DNA of 6,988 bases from Aestuariivirga sp. (lineage in GTDB: Bacteria > Pseudomonadota > Alphaproteobacteria > Rhizobiales > Aestuariivirgaceae): the NCBI GenBank assembly GCA_020252385.1, contig JADCDC010000541.1, positions 1 to 6,988 on the forward strand, in the 5' to 3' direction. Within the stretch, counting starts at the first letter, position 1; each line of letters begins with the position of its first letter. Below, in pieces: positions 6,041 to 6,988 of the stretch. The position numbers and the translations under genes are program-made. The notes beneath the pieces are model-generated. The model was not told the DNA's origin, ran no database searches, and saw only the letters and a program-made list of their open reading frames with translations.

Positions 6041-6988
6041 TCAGGGAGATGGGGTAAGCGCCACTGTCACGCGCGGAATTCGCCCGGTGAAGCGGGTGTC
6101 CTCGCCGGCGCCAAGCGCTTCCACGACGGGGGTCTGCAGGTCGATCCCGACATCGGCGGTTTCGTCCGCCGAGAACAACAGCGGCTGTGTACGTCCGATC
6201 CGGCCTTCGCCCGTCAGCTTGCCGTCAACGAATATCTTTCCGGTCCCGCCCCGGCCCGGTCCGCCCCCATCATATGCGAACTCGAAGCGGATCGTCGCGG
6301 CTCCCGGCGGCAGGGCTTGTCCGCCCTCGATGGTGAAGCGTTCCCTGTTAAGGAAGTTGTAGTGGAACGCGGGCACGCCATCCTTCATGTAAAGCGCCCA
6401 CCCTCCGAAATGCCCGCCCTGCACGAGGATCGCGCCCTGGCCGCCACCGGCCGGGATCACCACATCGGCGGTGACGCTGAAGGACTGGTTCATGGTGTTG
6501 AGGAAGGCGTTCTCCGGCATTCCCGTCATGCCCTCCGACAGAGCGAGGGACGTCCGCCCCGCCATCAGGTCCGGCCGGCCGGCCAGCGCGGGGATCGCAC
6601 GCTCCAGCGTACGGTCGTCCATCGGAAGGACGAAGTTCGGGATTGCCTCGGCAAGGAACATGTCCTTCATCTTGGCAAGCTTTTCGGGCTCCTTTTCGGC
6701 CAGGTCGTTGATCAGGCTGAAGTCCGACCGGGTATCGTACAGCTCCCACTTGCCGTCGGCGATGGAGGTTCTGGGCTGCGGCTCCCAGGTCGGGTTGTGG
6801 ATCCCGCGCGCATCCCAGCCCTTGTGATATATCCCGCGGTTGCCGAACATCTCGAAGTACTGCGTCTCGTGCTGTCCGGCCGCTGCGACATCCCTCGCGG
6901 CATAGAGCATGCTGACCCCGTCCATCGGACGCTGCGCGGTGCCGTTGACGTTCCTCGGCGCGGGCAATCCGGCCGCCTCGAGAATGGT
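6041..6988 (-). CDS. Arylsulfatase (type I sulfatase), C-terminal part, 5' end outside window
   Basis: The frame is open from the right edge to the TGA at 6043-6041, giving 315 residues of a larger protein. It opens with TILEAAGLPAPRNVNG and RPMDGVSM, a stretch found late in the catalytic domain of arylsulfatases, followed by YFEMFGNRGIYHKGWDA (GWxA motif) and WELYDTRSDFSLINDLAEK. The last 150 residues (AILVQGGHFGGWALYMKDG, RFEFAYDGGG, GKIFVDGK) form the beta-rich C-terminal domain of the long sulfatases of roughly 750-800 residues, so about 60% of the protein is missing. Known members hydrolyse aryl or alkyl sulfate esters using a formylglycine made from Cys or Ser and a calcium ion. That residue and any export signal are in the missing N-terminal part and cannot be checked. 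It is the first visible gene of the minus-strand unit. The family is secure; substrate and location are unknown. Confidence 0.92.
   Translation of the reverse strand, partial: TILEAAGLPAPRNVNGTAQRPMDGVSMLYAARDVAAAGQHETQYFEMFGNRGIYHKGWDARGIHNPTWEPQPRTSIADGKWELYDTRSDFSLINDLAEKEPEKLAKMKDMFLAEAIPNFVLPMDDRTLERAIPALAGRPDLMAGRTSLALSEGMTGMPENAFLNTMNQSFSVTADVVIPAGGGQGAILVQGGHFGGWALYMKDGVPAFHYNFLNRERFTIEGGQALPPGAATIRFEFAYDGGGPGRGGTGKIFVDGKLTGEGRIGRTQPLLFSADETADVGIDLQTPVVEALGAGEDTRFTGRIPRVTVALTPSP

Noticed and set aside
3595..6057. Very long + strand open frame of 820 codons
   Set aside because: It lies antisense to the aldehyde and alcohol dehydrogenases, both with complete catalytic motifs. Its product is Arg/Gly/Asp-rich with no family features, as expected of a shadow frame in GC-rich DNA.

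Overview
The window is GC-rich, densely packed bacterial DNA with six protein genes and no RNA genes, insertion sequences or CRISPR arrays that I can see. The high GC content, short intergenic gaps, Shine-Dalgarno sites, TTG starts and protein families (BTAD regulator, long-form arylsulfatase, coniferyl-aldehyde-type dehydrogenase) suggest a proteobacterium, most likely an alphaproteobacterium of the sphingomonad type. That placement is an inference from gene content, not from a marker gene.

Left half: a BTAD/SARP-like transcriptional regulator runs leftward off the left edge (start near 1112). Diverging from it across about 127 bp is a tight two-gene unit on the + strand: a 1-Cys Prx6-type peroxiredoxin (1240-1911), then a sulfide:quinone oxidoreductase-like FAD protein (1925-3079). 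The FAD gene's ribosome binding site overlaps the peroxiredoxin stop codon. The layout suggests a redox or reactive-sulfur/peroxide defence unit, possibly controlled by the divergent regulator.

Middle: a 203-bp gap (3080-3282) separates the convergent gene groups. It holds a perfect 10-bp inverted repeat that may work as a terminator for one or both strands.

Right half: three minus-strand genes, read right to left, look like one operon. They are the C-terminal part of a long-form arylsulfatase (cut by the right edge), an iron-dependent alcohol dehydrogenase starting at TTG, and a coniferyl-aldehyde-type aldehyde dehydrogenase. Together they make a plausible catabolic series: sulfate ester to alcohol, alcohol to aldehyde, aldehyde to carboxylate. 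The substrate cannot be read from the sequence.

The most unusual point is the peroxiredoxin active site, where the near-invariant Thr/Ser of the PxxxTxxC motif is a Lys. The regulator, the peroxiredoxin/flavoprotein pair and the sulfatase pathway may be a functional neighbourhood, but the link between the left and right halves is only proximity.
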